Below are positions 7,913-16,419 of a DNA stretch of 64,000 nucleotides, piece by piece. The notes under the pieces were generated by a model. It ran no database searches, had not been told where the DNA came from, and saw only the letters and a list, made by a program, of their open reading frames with translations. Each line of letters opens with the position of its first letter. Within the stretch, counting starts at the first letter, position 1. The stretch is from Methanosarcina barkeri 3. Lineage in GTDB: Archaea; Halobacteriota; Methanosarcinia; Methanosarcinales; Methanosarcinaceae. Where the stretch lies: positions 2,542,001 to 2,606,000 of the forward strand of contig NZ_CP009517.1 of the NCBI RefSeq assembly GCF_000970305.1. The letters are read 5' to 3'. Position numbers and translations under genes: made by a program.

Positions 7913-8945
7913 TACTGGTTTTACCTGCCCGCCTCCTGAACTGGCAGAAAACCTACAGATTTCAAGTCTTATTGCCCGTTGTGCACAGCTTGCTATGCTA
8001 CTTGAGGTTTCGGCCTCTCCAAAGCCAGGAAACGTCGATAGGGAACATAACTATCCTGACACCTATTTTGAGCATTTTATAGCGTCTTCAGTAAGCGTTT
8101 ACCCTGTCATTGAGCTGGCTGCAAGAAGCAGAAACGGGATAGGTGCACTTATCCGAAGTGCAGTTTGTGAGAGTTCTGCCTGGCAGAAAGGAGGAAACAC
8201 TCATTTCGGTGCCTTTCTGCTACTTATTCCTCTTTCAATGGCTGCAGGGGAACTCTTCAATTCACGCGGAAAAACCCAGTATAAACTCTTACCTGACGAA
8301 TTCGAAACCCTTGCTGTGCATGCACACGCTTTTGTTCAGGCAACGGACTGTGAGGATGCTGTCGAATTCTACAGGGCTTTCGAAGTGGCAGGGGTGAGGG
8401 TTAACAGTGTGGATGAATTCAACCTTGGAGACCCAGAGTCAACATCTGAGTTAAGGGCAAAAGAAGTCACCCTTTATGAGCTCATGGATATTGCCAGAGG
8501 GTATGACCTGATAGCAAATGAGTGGGTAACAGGCTTCAGACGCTGTCTTGAGGGAGCAAATTGTATAATTGAGTTCATGCAGGCTCAAAGTCCTGGAGCT
8601 GAGAACTCGGTTTCGAACTGCTCAGGTACAGGTATTAACGAAGCTGTTGTGTATACCTTCCTGAAATTGCTGTCCCGGCACAGGGATACTTTCATCGAGA
8701 CCAAATTCGATAAAGACACTGCAGATTACGTTTCGGCAAGGGCGGGTGAGATTCTTTCTGCCTGGGAGGAGGCTTCAGGTAATACTGAATCTTCCGATAG
8801 TACCACTAGAGACTTTGAAGATCTGCTTCCTGCTGTACAGGAATTTGACTCCGAACTTCTTAAGAAAAGAATAAACCCGGGTTCAACAGCCGATATCATC
8901 ATAGCCAGTCTTTTCATTGCTCTTCTGGGGGGATTGCGCTTTTGA
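7899..8945 (+). CDS. CitG/MdcB-like triphosphoribosyl-dephospho-CoA synthase family protein
   Basis: A 348-residue protein with the CitG-family signature SASPKPGNVDREHNY (about residue 37) and GGNTHFGAFLLLIPLS (about residue 97). CitG makes the prosthetic-group precursor of citrate or malonate decarboxylase from dephospho-CoA and ATP. Those decarboxylases are not expected in this organism and none is seen here. Because it is embedded between MMP9, DUF447 and DmrX, a role in synthesis of a methanogenic cofactor such as tetrahydromethanopterin is more likely; this is inference from context. It starts within the MMP9 gene (14-bp overlap) and its stop overlaps the following TTG start. Confidence 0.72.
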   Translation: MNPINTGFTCPPPELAENLQISSLIARCAQLAMLLEVSASPKPGNVDREHNYPDTYFEHFIASSVSVYPVIELAARSRNGIGALIRSAVCESSAWQKGGNTHFGAFLLLIPLSMAAGELFNSRGKTQYKLLPDEFETLAVHAHAFVQATDCEDAVEFYRAFEVAGVRVNSVDEFNLGDPESTSELRAKEVTLYELMDIARGYDLIANEWVTGFRRCLEGANCIIEFMQAQSPGAENSVSNCSGTGINEAVVYTFLKLLSRHRDTFIETKFDKDTADYVSARAGEILSAWEEASGNTESSDSTTRDFEDLLPAVQEFDSELLKKRINPGSTADIIIASLFIALLGGLRF

Positions 8946-9586
8946 TCGAATTCCTTCCGAAATGCCGAAAAAACGGGAACGAATTCGAGTTCTCCAAGGA
9001 TGATCTGTCTTCATTTGGGATCAAAGAAGGCATTTCCGAAACAATTATTAGCACCGGTCTGGAATCCCCTAATGCTGCCCCTATTGGAATAGTCGTAAAA
9101 AACAAAAGGACTTTTGTCCGGCTTTTCAAAGGTACCCACACCTGGGAAAATGTCTCTAAAGAAAAGTATCTTGCCGCAAACATAGTGTATGATCCCCTGC
9201 TTTTCGTGCGTTCAACTTTTTTCGATCTTGAACCCTCTGAATTTGATTATGTGCCTGTTCATGGACTCAGCTTTCCGATACTGAAATTAGCTTCTGCCTG
9301 GATCGTTTTCGAATGTACTGATCTTAAGAATACGGATCACGCTCTTGTGGCCGACCTTATTCCTGTAAAAGCAGGTTTCAACGAAGCTAACTGGAAAAGC
9401 CTGTCTGTACCCAACAGAGGATTCAACGCAGTGCTTGAGGCGACTGTCCATGCGACCCGCTACCAGTTTACAGGAGACGAAAAATATCTCGAACTGATCC
9501 GCCACTATGAGTCACTGGCTTCCAAATGTGGGGGAGAAAACGAAAAAAAAGCTATGAAGTTGCTTTATGAGGTTCTGGGGCTGTGA
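8942..9586 (+). CDS. DUF447 family protein (flavin-reductase-like split barrel)
   Basis: A 214-residue protein recognised as the DUF447 family by GLESPNAAPIGI near residue 40 and the pattern FVRLFKGTHTWENV. The N-terminal half looks like the FMN-binding split barrel of flavin reductases; the C-terminal part is helical (residues about 145-214). The start is TTG, overlapping the TGA of the CitG-like gene (TTGA), so translation is coupled. DUF447 homologues are, to my recollection, also present in H4MPT-using methylotrophic bacteria, which supports a role in the same cofactor pathway as neighbouring DmrX. Function otherwise unknown. Confidence 0.75.
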   Translation: MIEFLPKCRKNGNEFEFSKDDLSSFGIKEGISETIISTGLESPNAAPIGIVVKNKRTFVRLFKGTHTWENVSKEKYLAANIVYDPLLFVRSTFFDLEPSEFDYVPVHGLSFPILKLASAWIVFECTDLKNTDHALVADLIPVKAGFNEANWKSLSVPNRGFNAVLEATVHATRYQFTGDEKYLELIRHYESLASKCGGENEKKAMKLLYEVLGL

Positions 9587-9590
9587 ATTT

Positions 9591-9645
9591 TGTTTAGTTG
9601 TGATTGTTTAGTTGTGATGTTTAGTTGTGATGTTTAGTTGTGATA
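9591..9645. repeat. Short tandem repeat between DUF447 gene and dmrX
   Basis: About four copies of TGTTTAGTTGTGA with a 13-14 bp period. No reading frame. It separates the three-gene overlap group from dmrX. Confidence 0.75.
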
Positions 9646-9762
9646 ACTTCCCAAACAAAGTTTAACTTCTCGGCCTCAGTTAAAGTTTGTAACTTCTCTT
9701 TTTCATTGTCCTGAGTCTTTTTTAGAAAATTATATTATCCCCCTCTGGCATGACTTCTTTCC

Positions 9763-10482
9763 ATGAGTTTTCAGAGAATCGCGTGGGGCATTACAGGTGC
9801 CGGGCACTTCCTGGACCGCAGTTATCAGGTCTTTAAGGAAATCAAGCTCAGAAATCCTGAAGTTTCCGTAAACACATTTATTTCCAGGGCTGGAGAGGAG
9901 GTGTTGCGCATGTACGGGCTTGAGCAAAAACTTGTTCAAATCTCAGGCGGAGACTACCTCGAAGAAATCTTTCGGGAAAGCGAACAGGGTTCGAGTTCTC
10001 CTAAAGTCGGGCGCTTCGGTCTTGACCGATATGATGTTTTATTTGTCACGCCTGCAACCTCAAACACGGTTTCGAAAATCGCTTATGGGATTGCGGATTC
10101 CCTTGTTACCAACGCTGTTGCCCAGGCTGTAAAAGGAAGAGTACCTGTTTACGTCGTTCCCGTAGATATTGAAGGTTCAATCGTATCCGAGATGCCCTAT
10201 AATATTGACCGAAAACAGTGTAAGCATTGCGAGGACTGCTCTCCTAGAGAAAGCTGCCCTCAGGAAGCAATCACTACGAAAAACGGTTTCACAGACCAGA
10301 TAGACCTTCTGAAGTGCAAAGGCTGTGGAATCTGTAAAGAACTCTGTCCCTATAAAGCAATTAAAGGAGGGCCTGTCGAAGTCCTGGTAAGGGATGTGGA
10401 TATGCGCAATGTTGAAACCATAAAAAACTTGCAGGGAATTACAGTACTTGAAAGTCCTGAAAAGATTCTGGATCTCTTTTGA
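9763..10482 (+). CDS. dmrX: Dihydromethanopterin reductase (acceptor) DmrX-type flavoprotein with two 4Fe-4S clusters
   Basis: A 239-residue protein that should reduce dihydromethanopterin to tetrahydromethanopterin (tetrahydrosarcinapterin precursor), the last reduction in making the C1 carrier. Residues 1-150 form the archaeoflavoprotein/UbiX-like flavin fold (WGITGAGHFLDRS at the start, FVTPATSNTVSKIAYGIAD in the middle). A ferredoxin-like domain follows with two full cluster motifs: CKHCEDCSPRESCP, and CKGCGICKELCP near residue 186. This fusion matches the Methanosarcina DmrX protein described with a cubic flavin assembly. It lies 176 bp after the DUF447 gene and is transcribed the same way. 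ATG 9763 follows no strong Shine-Dalgarno sequence. Confidence 0.87.
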   Translation: MSFQRIAWGITGAGHFLDRSYQVFKEIKLRNPEVSVNTFISRAGEEVLRMYGLEQKLVQISGGDYLEEIFRESEQGSSSPKVGRFGLDRYDVLFVTPATSNTVSKIAYGIADSLVTNAVAQAVKGRVPVYVVPVDIEGSIVSEMPYNIDRKQCKHCEDCSPRESCPQEAITTKNGFTDQIDLLKCKGCGICKELCPYKAIKGGPVEVLVRDVDMRNVETIKNLQGITVLESPEKILDLF

Positions 10483-10564
10483 ATCGTTAGTTTTCAGTAC
10501 TTTTGGGGCTTGTAAGGAAGTTTGTACTGATAGTTATGAGAAATAATTCAGATTTTGAAATATT

Positions 10565-11263
10565 TCACTCAATTATTCTCAACTGCCCGCTCTCAAGCAG
10601 TCCGCAGGTGTCTGACATAAAACGGATTACAGCTTGATCATGTGAGATAAGGATATAACCTATATTCTTCTCGGTCTGAACATTTTTAAGCATATGCAGG
10701 ACCTGGGCCTGGACCGAGACGTCAAGAGCTGAAGTTGGCTCGTCAAGTATGATATACTCGGGTTCGAGCAGAAGGATTCGGCCGATGGCAAGGCGCTGGA
10801 GCTGGCCTCCTGAGAGCTGTGAAGGGTAGCGGGAGAGCACTTCTTCTGAAAGACCTATGGTTATAAGCATCTCTTTTGTTTTTGAAGCATGATCTATGAT
10901 AGGAATTTTTAGAAGTTTCAGAACATCGAAAACCGAGCTTCCTATCTTTTTCCGAGGGTTAAAAGCGCCAGTAGGGTCTTGAAACATTATCTGGACCTTG
11001 CGGCGAAAAGCCATATATTTGGTTTTTTTCATTTCGGAAAGCGAAGACCCCTCATAGTACACAGTACCGTATGTGGGCTTCTCAACCCCTGCAATAACTC
11101 TCCCCAGTGTGCTTTTTCCTTCTCCGGAAGGCCCCGTCAATCCAAAGGTTTCTCCTGGCCTGATTTCAAACGAAACATTCTGAAAAATACATCTCCCTTT
11201 GCTTAACAGGCCTGCTCCGTATATCTTTGATATGCTGTCTGCTCTCAGGGATATAGAAAACAC
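10565..11263 (-). CDS. ABC transporter ATP-binding protein, OppF/NikE type
   Basis: A 232-residue ATPase of a peptide/nickel-type ABC importer. Walker A is GPSGEGKST (about residue 42), the signature is LSGGQLQRLAIGR, Walker B is YIILDEPTSALD, and the switch histidine is in ISHDQ. It is short for OppF because it lacks the C-terminal oligopeptide extension, which is closer to NikE. The start is GTG. It is the last gene of a five-gene minus-strand operon and overlaps the upstream ATPase gene by 19 bp. Confidence 0.88.
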   Translation of the reverse strand: MFSISLRADSISKIYGAGLLSKGRCIFQNVSFEIRPGETFGLTGPSGEGKSTLGRVIAGVEKPTYGTVYYEGSSLSEMKKTKYMAFRRKVQIMFQDPTGAFNPRKKIGSSVFDVLKLLKIPIIDHASKTKEMLITIGLSEEVLSRYPSQLSGGQLQRLAIGRILLLEPEYIILDEPTSALDVSVQAQVLHMLKNVQTEKNIGYILISHDQAVIRFMSDTCGLLESGQLRIIE

Positions 11264-12288
11264 CTCACAGCCCTTTCACCGGTTTCTTTAATTTCGGGAT
11301 GAACCCGAATGCAGCGCTTTTCCCTTAAAGGGCATCTTGGGTGGAACCTGCAGCCCGAAGGAAGGCTATTAAGAGGCGGAGAAAATCCGGGTATGGGAAT
11401 AAAGCCCTTTTCAGGTAAGCTGTTGAGGAGACCTCTTGTGTAGGGATGTAGGGGATTCTCAAATAGACTTGAAGAATTAGCGAGTTCAATAATTTCCCCT
11501 GCATACATAACGGCAATTCTGTCTGCAAGCCTCTGCACAAAACCGAGGTCGTGGCTTATTAGAAGTAGGGCACTCTTCCTTTCCATTTTCAGATTCTTAA
11601 GTTCAGCTTCCAGTTCAGTTATGCATTTTTTGTCAAGTCCTTTGCTGGGTTCGTCTGCTATAAGGAGTGCAGGGTTAAGTATTGTTGAAGCAGCAATCAA
11701 AAAGCGCTGGTTCATTCCTCCTGAACACCATGAAGGATAGTAGTTCATGCATTCAGAGAAGTTTACAAAACCCATACGTTTCAGAGCTAATGCGGCTCTA
11801 AAAAGGGCAGTCTTTTTCTTTTCTTTCTGGTGCACATACAGAGGTTCTACAAGCTGGTGCCCTATGGGATATACAGGATTTAAGGCAAGAGACGGGTTCT
11901 GAAAAATAATGGCAATTTCTCTTCCTCTTATCTTTGCCATTTCTTTTTCGTTCATCCCTGACAGACTTTTCCCCCTGAATTCTATGTTCCCTTTCACCCT
12001 TGATTCAGGAGGCAGGAGGTTCATGATTGCATGTGCAACGATAGATTTCCCACATCCGGTCTCTCCTACAAGGGCCAGAGTTTCACTTTCTTTTATCGAG
12101 AACGAAATTCCCGAAAGTACGGTTACGGTTTCTATTCCCTGAAATGAGATCTCAAGGTCTCTTACTTCTAGCAATGTATTCCTTTCAAGTAATGTATTCT
12201 TTTCAAGTAATGTGTTCCTTTCAGGTAATATGTTCCTTTCAGGTAATGTATTCTTTTCAAGTAATGTGTTTCTGGGAAGGGTTTTCAT
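11245..12288 (-). CDS. ABC transporter ATP-binding protein, OppD/NikD type, with repeat-encoded N-terminus
   Basis: A 347-residue ATPase. The conserved core starts near residue 40 (LEVRDLEISFQG). It has Walker A (GETGCGKS), a signature region modified to YPSWCSGGMNQR, Walker B (LLIADEPSKGLD), HDLGF, and the C-terminal oligopeptide/dipeptide transporter motif with Cys (SGCRFHPRCPLREKRC). The first 38 residues are unusual: six near-identical hexapeptides of the type NTLLEK/NTLPER, encoded by an 18-bp tandem repeat (12173-12280). ATG 12288 overlaps the stop of the permease gene as ATGA, so the repeat is inside the coupled reading frame. A later start without the repeat cannot be excluded, but no ATG was seen close to the core. 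Confidence 0.87.
   Translation of the reverse strand: MKTLPRNTLLEKNTLPERNILPERNTLLEKNTLLERNTLLEVRDLEISFQGIETVTVLSGISFSIKESETLALVGETGCGKSIVAHAIMNLLPPESRVKGNIEFRGKSLSGMNEKEMAKIRGREIAIIFQNPSLALNPVYPIGHQLVEPLYVHQKEKKKTALFRAALALKRMGFVNFSECMNYYPSWCSGGMNQRFLIAASTILNPALLIADEPSKGLDKKCITELEAELKNLKMERKSALLLISHDLGFVQRLADRIAVMYAGEIIELANSSSLFENPLHPYTRGLLNSLPEKGFIPIPGFSPPLNSLPSGCRFHPRCPLREKRCIRVHPEIKETGERAVRCFLYP
12173..12280. repeat. Six-copy 18-bp tandem repeat inside a coding region
   Basis: Plus-strand units AATGTATTCCTTTCAAGT with variants (AATATGTTCCTTTCAGGT and others) occur six times end to end; the last copy is degenerate. On the coding strand each unit encodes six residues such as TLLEKN. The unit closely resembles the noncoding array at 42347-42526. 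Confidence 0.92.
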
Positions 12289-13244
12289 AGTGTATTTGCA
12301 CCTTCTCTAAAGGGTTCTCCTTCCTTTGCTTCAAGCCCGAATCCTATTAGTGCAATAGACAGTACGCATAAGGTAATACAGATCCCCGGAGGCATATACC
12401 ACCACCACATGTCTCGAATAAAACCGCCTTGAGAAAAAGCAAAAGAAAGCATCATTCCCCAGCTTTTCATGCTTACATCACCAAGTCCCAGGAAAGAAAG
12501 AGATGCTTCAGAAATCATTGCCGAAGCAGTTGCCAGCATGAACTTTGGAAACAGGATGTGGATGATGTTTGGGAATATATCCGATTTCATGATGTGGTAA
12601 GAGGAAAAACCCATGCACTGGGCACTTTTTACGTAACCTGCTTCCCTTAGCTGTAAGGTCTTTGAACGGGTGACTCTGGCAGTGGATTCCCAGGAAAGAA
12701 GCCCTAGAATAGAGATCAGGATCCAGATGCTCGGCCGTAGAAACGCTCCCAGGACTATGATAAGGGGGATTTTGGGGATAACAAGGACAACATCAGTAAA
12801 GCCCATTAACAGCTCATCAAGGGCTCCCCTGAAATAACCTGCACAGAGACCTAACGCAGTCCCGATGAGAGTTGAGATCAGGGCTGCCATAAAACCTACT
12901 GTCATTGAGATCCGTGCCCCAAAAGCCAGTTCTGAAAGGATATCATTTCCTATGTCGTTTGTCCCTAACAGGTGTTCTTCCGAAGGGGTTTCATAGGGTA
13001 TGAAACGTTCTTCCGGGGCATAAGGAGCAAAAACGGATGGGAAAAGTGCCATAAAAACAAAAAGTATAAAGAGGAAAACGCCTATCCGGCTGAACAGTCC
13101 CTGGAAACCTTTATGTTTTTGAAAAATCCAGTACGAAGTTTCTTCAGGAAATTCGGAGTTCGAGCCTTCGGATTTTTTTTCAGAAAAACCTTCAATACCC
13201 GCTTCTTTAATGCAGGAACCATCAGTACAATCAAACTGATTCAT
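12285..13244 (-). CDS. ABC transporter permease, OppC/NikC type
   Basis: A 319-residue inner-membrane subunit. A 60-residue polar N-terminus is followed by six predicted membrane segments, starting with GVFLFILFVFMALFPSVFA. The OppC N-terminal signature (LLGTNDIGNDILSELAFGAR) and the coupling-loop region (SWESTARVTRSKTLQLREAGYV) are clear. It forms the translocation pore with the NikB-like permease just upstream, whose gene it overlaps by 14 bp, and shares an ATGA overlap with the downstream ATPase gene. Confidence 0.88.
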   Translation of the reverse strand: MNQFDCTDGSCIKEAGIEGFSEKKSEGSNSEFPEETSYWIFQKHKGFQGLFSRIGVFLFILFVFMALFPSVFAPYAPEERFIPYETPSEEHLLGTNDIGNDILSELAFGARISMTVGFMAALISTLIGTALGLCAGYFRGALDELLMGFTDVVLVIPKIPLIIVLGAFLRPSIWILISILGLLSWESTARVTRSKTLQLREAGYVKSAQCMGFSSYHIMKSDIFPNIIHILFPKFMLATASAMISEASLSFLGLGDVSMKSWGMMLSFAFSQGGFIRDMWWWYMPPGICITLCVLSIALIGFGLEAKEGEPFREGANTL

Positions 13245-14193
13245 CCATGCCTCCTCCTCTTACTCTGGGGTCAATTAAGATATAGAGCAGGTCAGCAAAC
13301 ATATTTGCTAGCAGGGCAGTAAAGGCAATTACCAGAAATGCTCCTTGAAGCAGAGGGTAATCTTTTCCCATTATTGCATTGTATATCATGACCCCCATCC
13401 CGTTTAAGGAAAAAATGATTTCTATGAACAGTGCTCCGCTGAAGAGAAAACCGAAATCCAGGGCAAGCAGGGTAATTATCGGAAGAGAGGCATTTTTTAT
13501 GATATGTCTGAAAAGTATATCGGTATTGTACAGGCCTTTTGCTCTGGCATACAGTGCGTAGAGCTGCTCCTTTTCCTGAATTACGCTTCCTCGCATGACC
13601 AGAAAGTTTCTGGATGCTGAAAACACAGACATTACACAGACAGGTAAGAAAAGGTGATGCAGCACACTTCCTATTTCAGGGGTATCATAAAAGCCTTTGG
13701 AGGGAAAGAGCCCCAGTTTAAAAGAAAAGATATAAAGGGTCAGGAGGGCAAGAAAGTAAGGTGGGATGCAGGAGAGCACTACAAAAGTAAAACTGGTGAA
13801 TTGGCTCGCTTTTCTTTCCGGTTTCCATCCTGCAAGGGCACCGAGAAAACATCCGAGCAAGATTCCAATAACCACTGACACTCCCACGAAAATCAGCGTC
13901 CAGCTCATCTTGTTTAGAAGGATCTCTGCTACAGGAGCATGGAGGTGATAGGAATATCCCAGGTCAAAGTGCAGGAGGTTTGAAATATAGGAAATGAACT
14001 GCTCGGAAAGGGGCAGATTAAGCCCTAATTCCGCCCTCAGTTCTTCCGTTACTTCTTCTGAAACATAAGCGTCTTCACCAATCAGGTTCTTTACCGGGTC
14101 TCCAGGCATGAGCCTTGGGAGGGTAAAGTTGATGATGATTATCAGCACCAGTGAAGCAAAATACCTGGTTACTTTTTTTGCTATCTCTGACAT
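13231..14193 (-). CDS. ABC transporter permease, OppB/NikB type
   Basis: A 320-residue membrane protein with the family's N-terminal helix, the PRLMPGDPVKNLIGED region, about six membrane segments, and the coupling loop near FLVMRGSVIQEKEQLYALYARAKG. The C-terminus has the typical LLYILIDPRVR. It sits between the substrate-binding protein (55-bp gap) and the second permease (14-bp overlap). Confidence 0.88.
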   Translation of the reverse strand: MSEIAKKVTRYFASLVLIIIINFTLPRLMPGDPVKNLIGEDAYVSEEVTEELRAELGLNLPLSEQFISYISNLLHFDLGYSYHLHAPVAEILLNKMSWTLIFVGVSVVIGILLGCFLGALAGWKPERKASQFTSFTFVVLSCIPPYFLALLTLYIFSFKLGLFPSKGFYDTPEIGSVLHHLFLPVCVMSVFSASRNFLVMRGSVIQEKEQLYALYARAKGLYNTDILFRHIIKNASLPIITLLALDFGFLFSGALFIEIIFSLNGMGVMIYNAIMGKDYPLLQGAFLVIAFTALLANMFADLLYILIDPRVRGGGMDESV

Positions 14194-14248
14194 CGTTCTT
14201 ATTTTTCCTACCTTATTCTTCTATCTGACGTTCTTCAGAGACTAGTTT

Positions 14249-16036
14249 TTACGCCTCCACCTTCGTTACATTTGTAAAAGTATCCAGGTTATATGTCCCG
14301 TAAAGGGGATCCGCGTACCAGCCTTCAAAATGCCTGTTAAAAGGAGTAACCGACTTGCTCCAGTAGAGGGGAATTGCAGGCAGATTATCTGCATAGTAGT
14401 TCTGTAACTCATATGCATACTTCTGAAGTTCGGCAGAATCAGTAGTAGCAAGGATATTATCGCAGAGCTGCAGGAACGCAGGATCTTCCAGATTATGCAT
14501 AACTCCCTGGCCTGTCCGCCTGGAATCAAAATAGCCGCTTCCCCAACTTGAGTGCATAAGCATACCCCAGGGAGTGGAACGTGTTACTGTCAGGTCATAA
14601 TTGTAACTGTCTTTAAGAGTAATCCAGGTATCCGAGTCCACAGTTTTGAGGTCTGCAGAAAACCCAATCTGCTCAAAATATTCATCGAGAAGTTCGCCTG
14701 TTCGGGCGTAATCAGGTCGGATGAGGATTTCAAGCTTTATATCTTTTCCATCTTTTCCTTCAAGTATTCCATTCCCGTTGCTGTCCGAGTATCCGGCTTT
14801 CTTCAGGGTCTCTCTAGCTTTTTCGGGACTGTACTCCAGCTTTTCGGTTTCCTTGAAATTTTCCATAGCCGGTGGCACAAAACCACGGTTTGGCACTTCT
14901 CCATACCCTAGAGTTTCAAGCCTTGCAAGCTCTTCATAATTTATGGCATCTGCCAGCGCTTCCCTGAACTCAGGGTCCGAAAATGGGGCTTTTTTCAAAT
15001 TAGGGGCAAGGAAGACAAGCCCGACACTAGTTTTTTCCAGAAAGTCGAAATTTTCGGTTTTTTCAAGCTGCTCAATACCGGAGTAAGGGTATGAGCCTGC
15101 GTACTTGTAATAAGTGTCAGCTTCCCCGTTTTTAAGAGCCAGAGTAGCAACGTCAACATTTGAGTAAAAGTGGATTTCTACAGTTTCGAACTCAGGCATC
15201 TTTCCTTTCCAATAAGGGTTCTTTTCGAAAACGAGTTTTCCGGCATTGAGGTCTATCAACTTGAGATAATAGGGTCCGCAGCCAACATAAGGACCGTTAT
15301 TTGTGTATTCTACCGGTTTCTCGATTTTTTTCCACACATGAGCAGGAAGGATATCATAGGTTGCAAACTCCATATTGACTCGAGTGTAAGGCTTGTTAAA
15401 CTTGAATGTCACGGAATTGTCGGCTTCCGAAACCGTTGAATTTTCCAGGGTATCGTTGATCCAGCTTGCCCAGGGGGTTTTTTCTCCGTAGTAGCGAATT
15501 GAGAACTCAACATCTTCTGGTGTTACTTTTTCTCCATCGCTCCAGTAGAGGTCGTCTCTAATGTAGAAGGTCCATCGCGTGTTGTTTTCCGACACGCTAT
15601 AGTTCTCTGCTAGCTGCCCTACAATATGCCCTTCCGCATCCATTTTCATGAGTGGTGGGTTTGAAAGATGAGCAAAAATTCCCAGACTTGTATCTCCAAC
15701 CAGGGATGCAGACTTTATTACATCCGGAGTTGCAATTTTCAGGACTGCTTGTTCAGACTCTGCTGACTGTTGCATGTCTGCAGCGCCTGTTTTAGGAATT
15801 TCTCCTGAGCTCTGCACTTTTCCTTCTTCCCCTGAGAAAAGGTTTTTTACGTATGTGATAAATCGGTCAAAAAATCCGTCGTCTGAGACTGGTTGATTGT
15901 TTTCGGTATCTTCCTGCCCTGCTGCTCCTGAAGAAAATATGGTTAAGCAAAAAGTAAGAACAAGTATTGCAAGGATAATCGTTCGCTTTAGTCTTGCTTT
16001 TAATTCCAGCCCCATTAAGTGTCTTATTTGTTTCAT
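14249..16036 (-). CDS. ABC transporter substrate-binding protein, family 5 (Opp/Dpp/Nik)
   Basis: A 595-residue exported protein. A signal sequence or anchor occupies about residues 18-40. A polar, acidic spacer follows (about residues 42-100). From about residue 100 the family 5 solute-binding fold begins, with LAENYSVSENNTRWTFYIRD, DGEKVTPEDVEFSIRYY, GCGPYYL, and the C-terminal region ending in NVTKVEA. No lipobox Cys is seen near the signal cleavage region. Family members bind peptides, nickel chelates or sugars; the ligand here is not determinable by eye. It is the first gene of the importer operon. Confidence 0.86.
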   Translation of the reverse strand: MKQIRHLMGLELKARLKRTIILAILVLTFCLTIFSSGAAGQEDTENNQPVSDDGFFDRFITYVKNLFSGEEGKVQSSGEIPKTGAADMQQSAESEQAVLKIATPDVIKSASLVGDTSLGIFAHLSNPPLMKMDAEGHIVGQLAENYSVSENNTRWTFYIRDDLYWSDGEKVTPEDVEFSIRYYGEKTPWASWINDTLENSTVSEADNSVTFKFNKPYTRVNMEFATYDILPAHVWKKIEKPVEYTNNGPYVGCGPYYLKLIDLNAGKLVFEKNPYWKGKMPEFETVEIHFYSNVDVATLALKNGEADTYYKYAGSYPYSGIEQLEKTENFDFLEKTSVGLVFLAPNLKKAPFSDPEFREALADAINYEELARLETLGYGEVPNRGFVPPAMENFKETEKLEYSPEKARETLKKAGYSDSNGNGILEGKDGKDIKLEILIRPDYARTGELLDEYFEQIGFSADLKTVDSDTWITLKDSYNYDLTVTRSTPWGMLMHSSWGSGYFDSRRTGQGVMHNLEDPAFLQLCDNILATTDSAELQKYAYELQNYYADNLPAIPLYWSKSVTPFNRHFEGWYADPLYGTYNLDTFTNVTKVEA

Positions 16037-16419
16037 CTACTTCTTTCCCCTGTTTTGAGCTCTCATCATCCGGATTAAAACATATTTTGCAGATCCAAAA
16101 TATTTTACAGGTCCAAAAATATTCTTACATATCTAATATTCTACAAATCAATAATATTCCTACAGATCCAGTTATCTATAGAATAACACATTCGTATCTA
16201 ATCAGACTCTTTTTTCATCGTAGTAAATTGTTAGCAGTAATGCCCAAGACTGTAATTAAAAATAATACGAATTCAGAGTTTTTTATGCTACATAATTTAA
16301 ACAATTTCATAATATAAACTTTTTGATATTTTCTTATCCGAAAAAATAGACTGGGGAAAACCCTTTTTATGGAGGCTAATTCGAGCCATTATAAAAAACT
16401 GAAAAAAATGCTTTTACCT
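16037..16419. repeat. Intergenic region with degenerate roughly 18-bp repeats upstream of the ABC operon
   Basis: About five degenerate copies of a unit like AAATATTTTACAGGTCCA occupy about 16080-16170. The region must also hold the operon promoter. It is otherwise AT-rich with no plausible gene. Confidence 0.5.

Noticed and set aside
7899-8945. Citrate or malonate decarboxylase accessory gene
   Set aside because: No decarboxylase genes are present and the operon context is methanogenic cofactor synthesis.
10565-16036. Definite nickel (Nik) transporter
   Set aside because: The subunits fit the family but nothing visible fixes nickel over peptides or other ligands.
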